Origin: Candidatus Magasanikbacteria bacterium RIFOXYC2_FULL_42_28
Lineage (GTDB): Bacteria > Patescibacteria > ABY1 > Magasanikbacterales > GWA2-37-8
Assembly (NCBI GenBank): GCA_001784435.1
Contig: MFQZ01000001.1
Location: 222,173 to 286,172, forward strand
Length of the DNA stretch: 64,000 bases
Direction of reading: 5' to 3'
Shown here one piece after another: positions 34,740 through 41,506 of this stretch. Both the position numbers and the translations under genes were made by a program. The notes under the pieces are model-generated. The model searched no databases. It had not been told where the DNA came from and saw only the letters and a program-made list of their open reading frames with translations. Position 1 is the first letter of the stretch; every line of letters begins with the position of its first letter.

Positions 34740-34768
34740 TTGACATTTTCCCGACTTTGTACTAATAT
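34740..34768 (+). promoter_or_regulatory. Promoter of rpmE
   Basis: TTGACA at 34740-34745, 17 bases, TAATAT at 34763-34768. It is divergent from the rpsB promoter, with 11 bases between the two -35 boxes. Confidence 0.78.
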
Positions 34769-34803
34769 ATAGCAATTAACTTAATAAACCAATCTCTTCA
34801 ACT

Positions 34804-35097
34804 ATGAAAAAGGAAATCCACCCAAAATATTACAACGATTGTAAGGTCACCTGCGCCTGTGGCAATGCTTTTGTTACTGGCTCAACCATGCCGGAAATTC
34901 GCACTGAATTATGCAACAAATGCCATCCTTTTTATACTGGCAAACAGAAGTTCGTTGACACCGCCCGTCGCGTGGAAAAATTCCAAGAAAAAGCAACCCG
35001 CGTGGCCAAAACTGCTGCTGTCCGCAAAGGCAAAAAAGTAAAGAAGGCGACTGCCGCCGCCAAAAAAGCCAAAAAGGTGGAGAAGGCCGAGGCCTAG
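34804..35097 (+). CDS. rpmE: 50S ribosomal protein L31
   Basis: 97 residues. The first 65 are a standard zinc-type L31: KEIHPKYYNDCKVTCACGNAF with Cys pairs, then ELCNKCHPFYTGKQKFVDTAGR-type ending (here FVDTARRVEKFQ). The last 30 residues form a Lys/Ala-rich tail (KKVKKATAAAKKAKKVEKAE), an extension beyond the usual 70 residues that may bind rRNA. No Shine-Dalgarno precedes the ATG. Confidence 0.95.
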   Translation: MKKEIHPKYYNDCKVTCACGNAFVTGSTMPEIRTELCNKCHPFYTGKQKFVDTARRVEKFQEKATRVAKTAAVRKGKKVKKATAAAKKAKKVEKAEA

Positions 35098-35108
35098 ATA
35101 TTAAATTA

Positions 35109-35145
35109 AAAACAGACCGAGAGTATCTTTTTGGTCTGTTTTTTT
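35109..35145 (+). terminator. Terminator of rpmE
   Basis: AACAGACC / GGTCTGTT stem with a 14-base loop and a seven-T tail. Confidence 0.85.
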
Positions 35146-35157
35146 GTATAATAGATG

Positions 35158-35281
35158 AAACCCTAAATTCTAAACTCTAAATCCTAAACAAACCCAAATA
35201 TTAAAATTCAAAGTTTAAAACATTTATATTTTGAATTTCGAACTTGTTTAGAGCTTAGTGTTTAGAGTTTAGAATTTAATA
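35158..35281. repeat. Intergenic palindromic element R5 (full copy)
   Basis: Left arm AACCCTAAATTCTAAACTCT and right arm AGAGTTTAGAATTTAATAAT flank an AT-rich core with its own internal inverted repeat. Same architecture as 12305-12428. It fills the gap between the rpmE terminator and prfA. Confidence 0.78.
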
Positions 35282-35286
35282 ATTGT

Positions 35287-36339
35287 ATGTTACCAAAATT
35301 TGAAGAAATCAAAAATCGTTTTAGCCAGCTGGAATCTGATTTACAATCCCCGGCCGTTCTTAATGATCCAAAAAAATTAAAAGAGGTATCACAGGAATAT
35401 TCCGATTTGAAAGAAACTGCGGATCATGTCAATGAACTGGCGAAGGTGGAAAAAAATCTTACCGATGCCGAACTCATGCTCACCACCGAAACCGACGAAG
35501 AAATGCTCACTATCGCCGCTTCCGAAATTTTGGAATTAAAAGAAAAACAATCCGCCTTGCAAAAAATCTTAAAAGAGTTGACACACCCACGCGACCCGAT
35601 GGACAAAAAAAATATTATCGTGGAAATCCGGGCGGCCGCCGGTGGTGACGAGTCGGGATTATTCGCGGCTGAATTGTATCGCATGTATGCCAAATATGCC
35701 GAAAGCAAACATTGGAAAGTTAGCGTGTTGGATTCAAGCGAAAGTGGCATCGGCGGATTTAAAGAAATTACTTTTGGGATCAAAGGCCAGAACGCTTACC
35801 GCGATTTAAAATATGAAATGGGCGTGCATCGTGTGCAACGAGTGCCAGACACGGAAAAAACCGGACGCATCCACACCTCCACTGTCACCGTCGCGGTCTT
35901 GCCGGAAATTGAAGAAACCGAATTAAAAATTGAAGCCAAAGATTTGCGCATCGATACTTTTTGCGCCGGTGGCGCGGGCGGACAAAGTGTGAACACGACT
36001 TACTCGGCCGTGCGCATCGTGCACATTCCAACCGGCACAATGGTACAATGCCAAGACGAACGTTCCCAAACTGCTAATCGCGAAAAAGCCATGGCAGTTT
36101 TGCGCTCCCGTTTATACGAATTAGAACGCGAGAAAAAAGCCAAAGAATACACCGACAAACGCCGTTCCCAAATTGGCTCGGGCGATCGCAGTGAAAAAAT
36201 TCGTACTTACAATTTTCCTCAAGACCGAATTTCCGACCACCGCGTCCACCAAAATTGGAACAATATTAGTACCATTATGAACGGCGATTTAGATCCGATA
36301 ATCAACGCGCTTCATACCGCTGATTATGCGCAAGAGTAA
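35287..36339 (+). CDS. prfA: Peptide chain release factor 1
   Basis: 350 residues. The catalytic GGQ loop is present (CAGGAGGQSVNTTYSAVRI), with Gln as the site PrmC methylates; the codon-recognition region RVPDTEKTGRIHTST contains the RF1-type P-x-T loop, and the C-terminal NFPQDRISDHRVHQNW is typical. It releases peptides at UAA and UAG. Overlaps prmC by 14 bases. Confidence 0.96.
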   Translation: MLPKFEEIKNRFSQLESDLQSPAVLNDPKKLKEVSQEYSDLKETADHVNELAKVEKNLTDAELMLTTETDEEMLTIAASEILELKEKQSALQKILKELTHPRDPMDKKNIIVEIRAAAGGDESGLFAAELYRMYAKYAESKHWKVSVLDSSESGIGGFKEITFGIKGQNAYRDLKYEMGVHRVQRVPDTEKTGRIHTSTVTVAVLPEIEETELKIEAKDLRIDTFCAGGAGGQSVNTTYSAVRIVHIPTGTMVQCQDERSQTANREKAMAVLRSRLYELEREKKAKEYTDKRRSQIGSGDRSEKIRTYNFPQDRISDHRVHQNWNNISTIMNGDLDPIINALHTADYAQE

Positions 36340-37315
36340 ATTTTTTTTGAATTTAGGGCAAATAAAAAATTCTTGGAGCGATAAAATTCCGGCTTTGGAT
36401 TTGGATTTGATTTTGGCTGATGCGATAAACCAACCGAGAGAATTTATAATCACCCATCCGGAATTTCGCCCAAACCCGTGGCAACTTCTAAAAATTTATA
36501 TTAATTTGTCACGCCGAAACAACGACGTGCCTATCGCCTACATAACAGGCCACAAAGAATTTTTTGGCCTTGATTTTTTTGTTAATAAAAATGTCTTAGT
36601 GCCACGACCAGATACGGAAATACTCGTCGAAACGGCAATATCGCTAATATCCAATATCTTTAAATCGCAAAACTTATCTGTCATTCCGACGGCGAAGGAG
36701 GAATCTCTATCCGGTTCGCCACATCCAATAACACTCATCGACGTCGGCACCGGCTCCGGCTGTATTCCAATCGCGATAAATAAAACACTGCAACAATTAA
36801 ACACTGCAACAAACAAACAGACCGGCATCACAACCCACGCGATTGATATCTCGCATCGCGCACTTAGAGTCGTCAAAAAAAATGCCAAAAAACATAACGT
36901 AAAAATAAATTTTCACCAAGGCAATTTGATTGAGCCAATCGCAAAATCTTCAATCTTCAGTCTTCAATCTTCGCTCATCATCACCGCCAATCTCCCCTAC
37001 CTCACTCAATCGCAATTTGATAATGAACAGTCAATAAAAAAAGAGCCGAAACTGGCTCTAGTCGCGGATAATCAAAACGGACTATCCCTCTACGAAAAAT
37101 TACTCACACAGTTAAAATCTTCAATCTTCAATCTTCAATCTTCCATTACGCTACTCCTCGAAATCGACCCCAGCCAAACCACTGACATTCGTACACTCGT
37201 AAAAAACATCTTCCCATCTGCCCAAATAGAAATCAAAAAAGATTTGGCCGGACTTGATCGCGTGGTAATAATTCAATTGATCACTTCAACCACCACCTCC
37301 CACGGCACAATTTGA
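36326..37315 (+). CDS. prmC: Release-factor glutamine methyltransferase (PrmC/HemK-like)
   Basis: 329 residues. N-terminal helical domain with PIAYITGHKEFFGLDFFVN and VLVPRPDTEILVE, then SAM motif I as IDVGTGSGCIPIAI. The family active site NPPY reads TANLPYL here, as in some distant relatives. Three inserts come from repeats: residues 118-129 (VIPTAKEESLS, R1), 208-216 and 264-273 (SIFSLQSS and SIFNLQSS, from CTTCAAT heptamers). It starts inside prfA, its substrate gene, and its 3' end overlaps the convergent DUF3048 gene by 43 bases. Methylation of the RF1 GGQ glutamine is the expected role. Confidence 0.88.
   Translation: MRKSKFFLNLGQIKNSWSDKIPALDLDLILADAINQPREFIITHPEFRPNPWQLLKIYINLSRRNNDVPIAYITGHKEFFGLDFFVNKNVLVPRPDTEILVETAISLISNIFKSQNLSVIPTAKEESLSGSPHPITLIDVGTGSGCIPIAINKTLQQLNTATNKQTGITTHAIDISHRALRVVKKNAKKHNVKINFHQGNLIEPIAKSSIFSLQSSLIITANLPYLTQSQFDNEQSIKKEPKLALVADNQNGLSLYEKLLTQLKSSIFNLQSSITLLLEIDPSQTTDIRTLVKNIFPSAQIEIKKDLAGLDRVVIIQLITSTTTSHGTI
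36679..36712. repeat. Half-copy of repeat R1 inside prmC
   Basis: TGTCATTCCGACGGCGAAGG followed by AGGAATCTCTATCC, the same arm as 9041-9074. Read in frame as VIPTAKEESLS, just before SAM motif I. Confidence 0.85.
36947..36973. repeat. Heptamer repeat (CTTCAAT) inside prmC, first array
   Basis: TCTTCAATCTTCAGTCTTCA and one more unit; in-frame insertion between FHQGNLIEPIAK and SLIITANLPY. A similar array lies 144 bases downstream. Confidence 0.7.
37117..37144. repeat. Heptamer repeat (CTTCAAT) inside prmC, second array
   Basis: ATCTTCAATCTTCAATCTTC and one more unit, encoding SIFNLQSS. The units are 7 bases, so frame is kept only because the total length is a multiple of three. Confidence 0.7.
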
Positions 37316-38331
37316 ATCCAAGTAACCCCCGGTTTAAATTTAATTTCTTCTCCGTTTAAATCCGAAAAAATCGTCCGACTTTCGGTTGCGTCTTTTTGCC
37401 ATTGCGCGTAAATTATCCGACCATCGCGCAACACCCGCGCCGAACCACTGCCAATCGTCACAATTTCTTTGCGATCAACTTCATCTAGTGAGCGGATTTT
37501 TACATATTGAATTACCACATTATTCGCATTGATAATTTCGCTTGACGCGTCCGAATACAAAACATTATTCAATAATCGCTCATACACACTCTGACTGCTA
37601 TCAAATTTCCAACCGATGTGATAACCGGAATTATATTTTATCAAAACCGAAGACGCGGGCGATGAGCTGGCCGGGGCGTTATTATCAAATTTACGACCAG
37701 ACCAAACAATAGTTGTTGTCGAAAATTTCAGCGCTAATTTATTCCATAACTCACTACTGGTAAATAAATTATGCGGAGCATAACTATCGGACGTGCGCCA
37801 ATAATATTGTCCAAAATAAAATTCATTCGCGTCAAAATAATCACTCTTTTTGATTAGCGACAGCGCCTCGGGCGAACCGCCAGAGTGCATGTAGAGCGGT
37901 TTACCATACTCCGCCTGCCAATCCAAAAAATACGGCCGAGCGCTACGTACCGGCCCAACTCGAGCGATATTGGTACCCCTATCAAACATTGCCATAAACC
38001 GCGTCAGCCCACCTTCAACCGGCACTTCATAAACCACTTTCGCCTGCGCCAACCCATACTGCGGACGCGCCACTGGAAAATTATCAATCATCACCGCCAC
38101 CACGCCCGGAGTTTGCGCTTCCGTACTCGTTACCGGCAGGCCATCTAACACACTAAAAAATTTTGGCCCGTGATTAACAGTCAAAAAATTAACATCTGTT
38201 TTGACATTGCCAAACGTCAATAAAAGCCAAACTACCAAAATCAATAAAACAAACAACCCGGCGCCGGCAATGATTAAATTTTTACGAGACCGATTCGGCC
38301 AACAAATATTACCCAAAGAAATATATTTCAT
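37273..38331 (-). CDS. DUF3048 domain protein (YerB-like)
   Basis: 352 residues from the ATG at 38331; an earlier in-frame start lies inside the rplY terminator and is rejected. One N-terminal membrane helix (IIAGAGLFVLLILVVWLLL), then the DUF3048 domain: VVAVMIDNFPVARPQYGLAQ, VYEVPVEGGLTRFMAMFD, VGPVRSARPYFLDWQAEYG and MHSGGSPEA, ending with WIQIVPWEV. Members are membrane-anchored, cell-surface proteins of unknown action. Convergent with prmC. Confidence 0.88.
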   Translation of the reverse strand: MKYISLGNICWPNRSRKNLIIAGAGLFVLLILVVWLLLTFGNVKTDVNFLTVNHGPKFFSVLDGLPVTSTEAQTPGVVAVMIDNFPVARPQYGLAQAKVVYEVPVEGGLTRFMAMFDRGTNIARVGPVRSARPYFLDWQAEYGKPLYMHSGGSPEALSLIKKSDYFDANEFYFGQYYWRTSDSYAPHNLFTSSELWNKLALKFSTTTIVWSGRKFDNNAPASSSPASSVLIKYNSGYHIGWKFDSSQSVYERLLNNVLYSDASSEIINANNVVIQYVKIRSLDEVDRKEIVTIGSGSARVLRDGRIIYAQWQKDATESRTIFSDLNGEEIKFKPGVTWIQIVPWEVVVEVIN

Positions 38332-38348
38332 ATTGGATATTTTAACAC

Positions 38349-38382
38349 AAAACCCCTCCGGCACGCAACCGAAGGGGTTTTA
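38349..38382 (-). terminator. Terminator after rplY
   Basis: AAAACCCCTCCGG / CCGAAGGGGTTTT stem with one mismatch, A-run and T-run on both sides; it lies 12 bases after the rplY stop on the minus strand. Confidence 0.85.
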
Positions 38383-38393
38383 AAACATCTAAA

Positions 38394-39122
38394 TTACTTT
38401 TTCTCTTCTTTTTTATCGCCCTTATCACCATCTTTCTTGTCTTCCTTCTTCTCACCATCCTTGGCTTCCGCGCCCTCTTCACCTTCGACTGGCTCTTCTT
38501 TCTTGCCGGCCACCTCAATCTTGCTAATATCGGCGGTCTTAGACGCTTCTTCCATGGCTTTAATCTGGTCTTCAGTCAAAGCCGGCTTGGCCGTAGCAAT
38601 GACGCTCTCGCCTTGCGGTCTTGTTACTACCACACCGGCCGGCGCCTTCAGATCCTTCACACGAATAGAATCCTCAAAAGTTTTCAACACGCTCAAATCC
38701 ACCTCAACATATTCCACCAAGTCATTCGGCAGACATTTAACCTCCACACGGTCAAGATTTTTTACCAAAGTGCCACCCGATGATTTAACTATCGGCGATT
38801 CACCGACAAATTTCAATTCCACAAATACCGTAAGCTCTTTTTTCATATCAATCCGACGCAAATCAACATGCGTAATTTTACCAGAAACCGGCTCAAATTG
38901 CAACTCTTGCACCAACACCTTACCGGCGTCCTTACCGTCAACTGTCAAATCCAACAAACTGGATTCGGAAGCATCCTTATAAATTTTGAAAAATTCATTG
39001 TATGGCAAAACCAAACTTTGATTTTCCTTCGTCACCCCGTACACTTCAGCCGGGATTCCATGTTCGGCGCGAACTGTTTCAGGTTTTTTCACCCGTAACA
39101 TCGCAGACAACTGATAAGTCAT
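38394..39122 (-). CDS. rplY: 50S ribosomal protein L25/Ctc family
   Basis: 242 residues: N-terminal L25 domain (RAEHGIPAEVYGVTKENQSL), TL5/CTC-type beta domain (KITHVDLRRIDMKKELTVFVEL, GVVVTRPQGESVIATA), then a 35-residue Glu/Lys/Asp-rich tail (KKEEPVEGEEGAEAKDGEKK...). It binds 5S rRNA. The charged tail is longer than usual and probably disordered. Confidence 0.93.
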   Translation of the reverse strand: MTYQLSAMLRVKKPETVRAEHGIPAEVYGVTKENQSLVLPYNEFFKIYKDASESSLLDLTVDGKDAGKVLVQELQFEPVSGKITHVDLRRIDMKKELTVFVELKFVGESPIVKSSGGTLVKNLDRVEVKCLPNDLVEYVEVDLSVLKTFEDSIRVKDLKAPAGVVVTRPQGESVIATAKPALTEDQIKAMEEASKTADISKIEVAGKKEEPVEGEEGAEAKDGEKKEDKKDGDKGDKKEEKK

Positions 39123-39135
39123 AAAATATTTTTAA

Positions 39136-39459
39136 TTAATACCATTTTTGTTTTAAAAATTCGTAGCCCTCGATTACTTCATCCATCGTAATCTCTTCTT
39201 TATTATGCAGGCGCATCGCGTCGCCATAATTCAAATCCGTAACCATTCCTACCGAACTTAGTCCGGCCGGCGACACCATCACCATCGCGATAAACCCACC
39301 GCTACATTTCTCGCAAGTCAAATGCACCAAATTCGCCGCGCCGGCAGAATTTAATTTCTGTGCGCTGTTGGGGGAATAAATCCCGTTACAAAGCGGGCAA
39401 TGCCCCATGAATTTTAACGCTTCCTTCCAGGAATCCGGTTGGATTTTGCCGATTGGCAT
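39136..39459 (-). CDS. Conserved zinc-ribbon-like protein of unknown function
   Basis: 107 residues. Two Cys pairs, GHCPLCNGIY (residues about 19-24) and LTCEKCSGGF (about 48-53), suggest one zinc ribbon. Followed by MVMVSPAGLSSVGMVTDLN and a C-terminal helical part EITMDEVIEGYEFLKQKW. Conserved in CPR genomes in my recollection, but unnamed. It lies 13 bases upstream of rplY on the same strand. Confidence 0.65.
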   Translation of the reverse strand: MPIGKIQPDSWKEALKFMGHCPLCNGIYSPNSAQKLNSAGAANLVHLTCEKCSGGFIAMVMVSPAGLSSVGMVTDLNYGDAMRLHNKEEITMDEVIEGYEFLKQKWY

Positions 39460-39506
39460 ATAGGCAACAGTTTAATATATTTTTAATAAAATGTCAATAC
39501 CTTTGC

Positions 39507-39767
39507 TCATTCTTTCTTCTTTTCCAATTTAAGCAAATAAACAGAAATGAAAACAGCCACCAATGTGATAATCAACGCATAAATCAGTTTTGCCCAAATA
39601 CCATTGGCTTCCAAAGGGAATAATTGTTCAATAATTGCTTTAATAGCCTCATTCCACGCTAAACCAGAAACCAGCCCCAACGCGGCCAATATATAACCTA
39701 AAGTTTTCTTTTTTACTTCATCGCCCAATTCTTTGCCTTGAGACACAAATTTTTCTTTAAGATCCAT
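39507..39767 (-). CDS. DUF5654-like small membrane protein
   Basis: 86 residues. Amphipathic N-terminal helix, then two membrane helices (TLGYILAALGLVSGLAW and LIYALIITLVAVFISVYLL) and a KKKE tail. The pattern KELGDEVKKKTLGYILAALG with GLAWNEAIKA fits DUF5654, found in CPR and archaea. Function unknown. A small gap separates it from the zinc-ribbon gene. Confidence 0.7.
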   Translation of the reverse strand: MDLKEKFVSQGKELGDEVKKKTLGYILAALGLVSGLAWNEAIKAIIEQLFPLEANGIWAKLIYALIITLVAVFISVYLLKLEKKKE

Positions 39768-39825
39768 ATTAATTTACCTTTGAAGTGTAATTATATTCTA
39801 CCACTGATACCATTTTTTGTCCAAA

Positions 39826-41145
39826 TTATTTATTATCTTTAATCTTTCGCTTTTCACGTTGAAATTTAATGGCAAACCGATGGGCTTCATCGCGCACTTT
39901 AATTAAAACCTCTAAATTTTTTTGCGCCCATTTAGGTACGGGCATGTCTTGTATTTTAGCATTAGTGCCGACCACCACCAAATCATTGCGCTTCCGTTTT
40001 GCGCCTTTGGCAATACCCACAACCGGAATATCTATTTTCAAATTATTTAACACTGATTTTACCGCGTTCACCTGGGGCACGCCGCCATCAATTAAAAATA
40101 CAGCTGGCATCGGCCACTCGCTATGTTTCAATCGGCGCGACAAAACTTCCTTTAAACAATCAACATCGCTTTGGCCAACCACGGTTTTAATATTAAATTT
40201 GCGATAATCGGTTTTAGACGGCACACCACCTTTAAATACTACCATACTCCCAACCTTGCCAGTAGCGCCCAAATTGGAAATATCATAACCTTCAATCCGC
40301 ATCTCACCGCTCTGCCCGGACGGATCAATGGTAAAACTTTTATTCAAAAGCGCGATATCCTGAATTCTATTTAACGCTTTAATTTGATTTCGCAATCTCC
40401 CCGCTTCTTCAAAATTTTCCACGCGCGATGCTTGAACCATTTTTGTATTCAAGCTCCGCAGAAGCGATTTTTTTTGGCCACTTAAAAATAATTTCAAAGG
40501 ATTGATAACTTTCTGACGATATTCAGCTGGCGTGATTCCCCCATCGCAAACGCCCAAACACAAACCAATCTGCCGATAAAAACACGGACGCGTTTGCCCG
40601 GGCGAACAAGTAGAATACAAAAATAAACTCCGCAAAATTTTCAAAGTCGCCGCCGTATTTAATCCTGGGTACGGGCCAAACACGTTTTTCCTTCCCCTGC
40701 CCGAGGGGAGGGCGAGGGTGAGGTGGGAGCGGGCGCCGTTTTTTGTCATTCCGAGCGAAGCTCGCGCCGACGAGGAATCTCCATCCAACTCATGCTGTCG
40801 CACCACCAAAACCTTCGGAAATTTATCCTTTGTAACCACCAAATAATTCCAACTTTTATCATCTCTCCAATCAACATTATACTTCGGCTGTTTTTCCTTA
40901 ATATATTTCCCCTCCAAAATAATCGCCTCCAAAACCGAATCTGTCACTTCTACTTTTATATCCACGACTTCATGCATCATTTGTTCGATTGGGCGACTAC
41001 TGCGCGCGCCCCGAAAATACGACCGCACCCGTGAACGCAAACTCGTTGCCTTGCCAACATAAATTAATTCTTTTTTTGAATTATAAAATAGATATACGCC
41101 GGGTGCATCGGGTAATTTTTTTAATTTTTTCTGGATATCTAACAT
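39826..41145 (-). CDS. uvrC: Excinuclease ABC subunit C, truncated form
   Basis: 439 residues versus roughly 600 in most bacteria. GIY-YIG nuclease domain (GVYLFYNSKKELIYVGKATS), a central Cys cluster (YSTCSPGQTRPCFYRQIGLC), UVR motif around residue 240, and the RNase H-like 5'-nuclease domain (EGYDISNLGATG, VFLIDGGVPQVNAV, DEAHRFAIKFQ). The protein ends right after this, so the C-terminal helix-hairpin-helix DNA-binding part is absent. Residues 120-152 come from repeats R1 and R3 (ARASLGMT, ALPSGRGRKN). It makes both incisions in nucleotide excision repair. Confidence 0.92.
   Translation of the reverse strand: MLDIQKKLKKLPDAPGVYLFYNSKKELIYVGKATSLRSRVRSYFRGARSSRPIEQMMHEVVDIKVEVTDSVLEAIILEGKYIKEKQPKYNVDWRDDKSWNYLVVTKDKFPKVLVVRQHELDGDSSSARASLGMTKNGARSHLTLALPSGRGRKNVFGPYPGLNTAATLKILRSLFLYSTCSPGQTRPCFYRQIGLCLGVCDGGITPAEYRQKVINPLKLFLSGQKKSLLRSLNTKMVQASRVENFEEAGRLRNQIKALNRIQDIALLNKSFTIDPSGQSGEMRIEGYDISNLGATGKVGSMVVFKGGVPSKTDYRKFNIKTVVGQSDVDCLKEVLSRRLKHSEWPMPAVFLIDGGVPQVNAVKSVLNNLKIDIPVVGIAKGAKRKRNDLVVVGTNAKIQDMPVPKWAQKNLEVLIKVRDEAHRFAIKFQREKRKIKDNK
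40688..40787. repeat. Repeats R3 and R1 side by side inside uvrC
   Basis: R3 (CCCCTGCCCGAGGGGAGGGC at 40693 and GGTGGGAGCGGGCGCC) at 40688-40738 directly followed by an R1 half-copy (TGTCATTCCGAGCGAAGCTC...GAGGAATCTCC) at 40744-40787. Both are translated in frame. Confidence 0.82.
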
Positions 41146-41155
41146 ACTAATTTAA

Positions 41156-41185
41156 TTGACATAACATACCATTTAATTATATAAT
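41156..41185 (+). promoter_or_regulatory. Consensus promoter of GC-rich cassette B
   Basis: TTGACA at 41156-41161, an 18-base spacer and TATAAT at 41180-41185, only 32 bases before the start codon. Divergent from uvrC. Confidence 0.85.
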
Positions 41186-41216
41186 CCCAGCGAACCCCAA
41201 CTCTTCGGAGGAAGAC

Positions 41217-41366
41217 ATGTTGCACGCATTGTTCGCATGTGGAGCGGCGGTTCTCCTTGGCCTCACCATTGGCTTCGTCTCGGCGACGTACTTCAACCGA
41301 CGCGCCCGCGCCAAGATGAACAAGCTGTTCGAACAGAAGCCCAACGCTAGCGATCAGCTCATCTGA
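41217..41366 (+). CDS. 49-residue single-pass membrane protein in GC-rich cassette B
   Basis: ATG at 41217 preceded by GGAGGA (41208-41213), a real Shine-Dalgarno site at normal spacing. The peptide has one N-terminal membrane helix (FACGAAVLLGLTIGFVSATY) followed by a basic stretch (NRRARAKMNK) and a polar tail ending DQLI. Nearly every codon ends in C or G, unlike all neighbours. No family recognised. Promoter, Shine-Dalgarno and hairpin end all argue that it is expressed. Compare cassette A at 9150-9713. Confidence 0.7.
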   Translation: MLHALFACGAAVLLGLTIGFVSATYFNRRARAKMNKLFEQKPNASDQLI

Positions 41367-41410
41367 CCACGAACTCCACCCGGGGCCACCAGAAAGGAGG
41401 TTCCAAGAAC
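41367..41410 (+). other. Cassette B 3' region with an orphan AAAGGAGGT
   Basis: AAAGGAGGT at 41394-41402 is a perfect match to the anti-Shine-Dalgarno sequence, but no start codon follows within 15 bases. Either a gene has been lost here or the motif has another use. Confidence 0.4.
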
Positions 41411-41505
41411 CACCCGCGCCCCACTTTGGCTGTAAAGTATATCATGATTTAAGTCATGATATAAATATATATTTTACAATCAAAGTGGCGGGTGGTTTTT
41501 GTTTT
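41411..41505 (+). terminator. Long two-part hairpin ending cassette B
   Basis: Outer arms CCACCCGCGCCCCACTTTG (41410) and CAAAGTGGCGGGTGG (41481-41495), inner arms TGTAAA / TTTACA and a perfect TATATCATGA-TTTAAG-TCATGATATA palindrome. TTTTTGTTTT follows on the plus strand. It also abuts the uvrA stop from the other side. Confidence 0.75.
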
Positions 41506-41506
41506 G

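Noticed and set aside
35150..35286. Riboswitch or T-box upstream of prfA
   Set aside because: The structure is fully explained by the R5 palindrome, which also occurs between the two iPGM genes.
38437..38982. 181-residue plus-strand frame opposite rplY
   Set aside because: Shadow of the rplY reading frame; Ser/Thr-rich composition comes from antisense of Glu/Lys codons.
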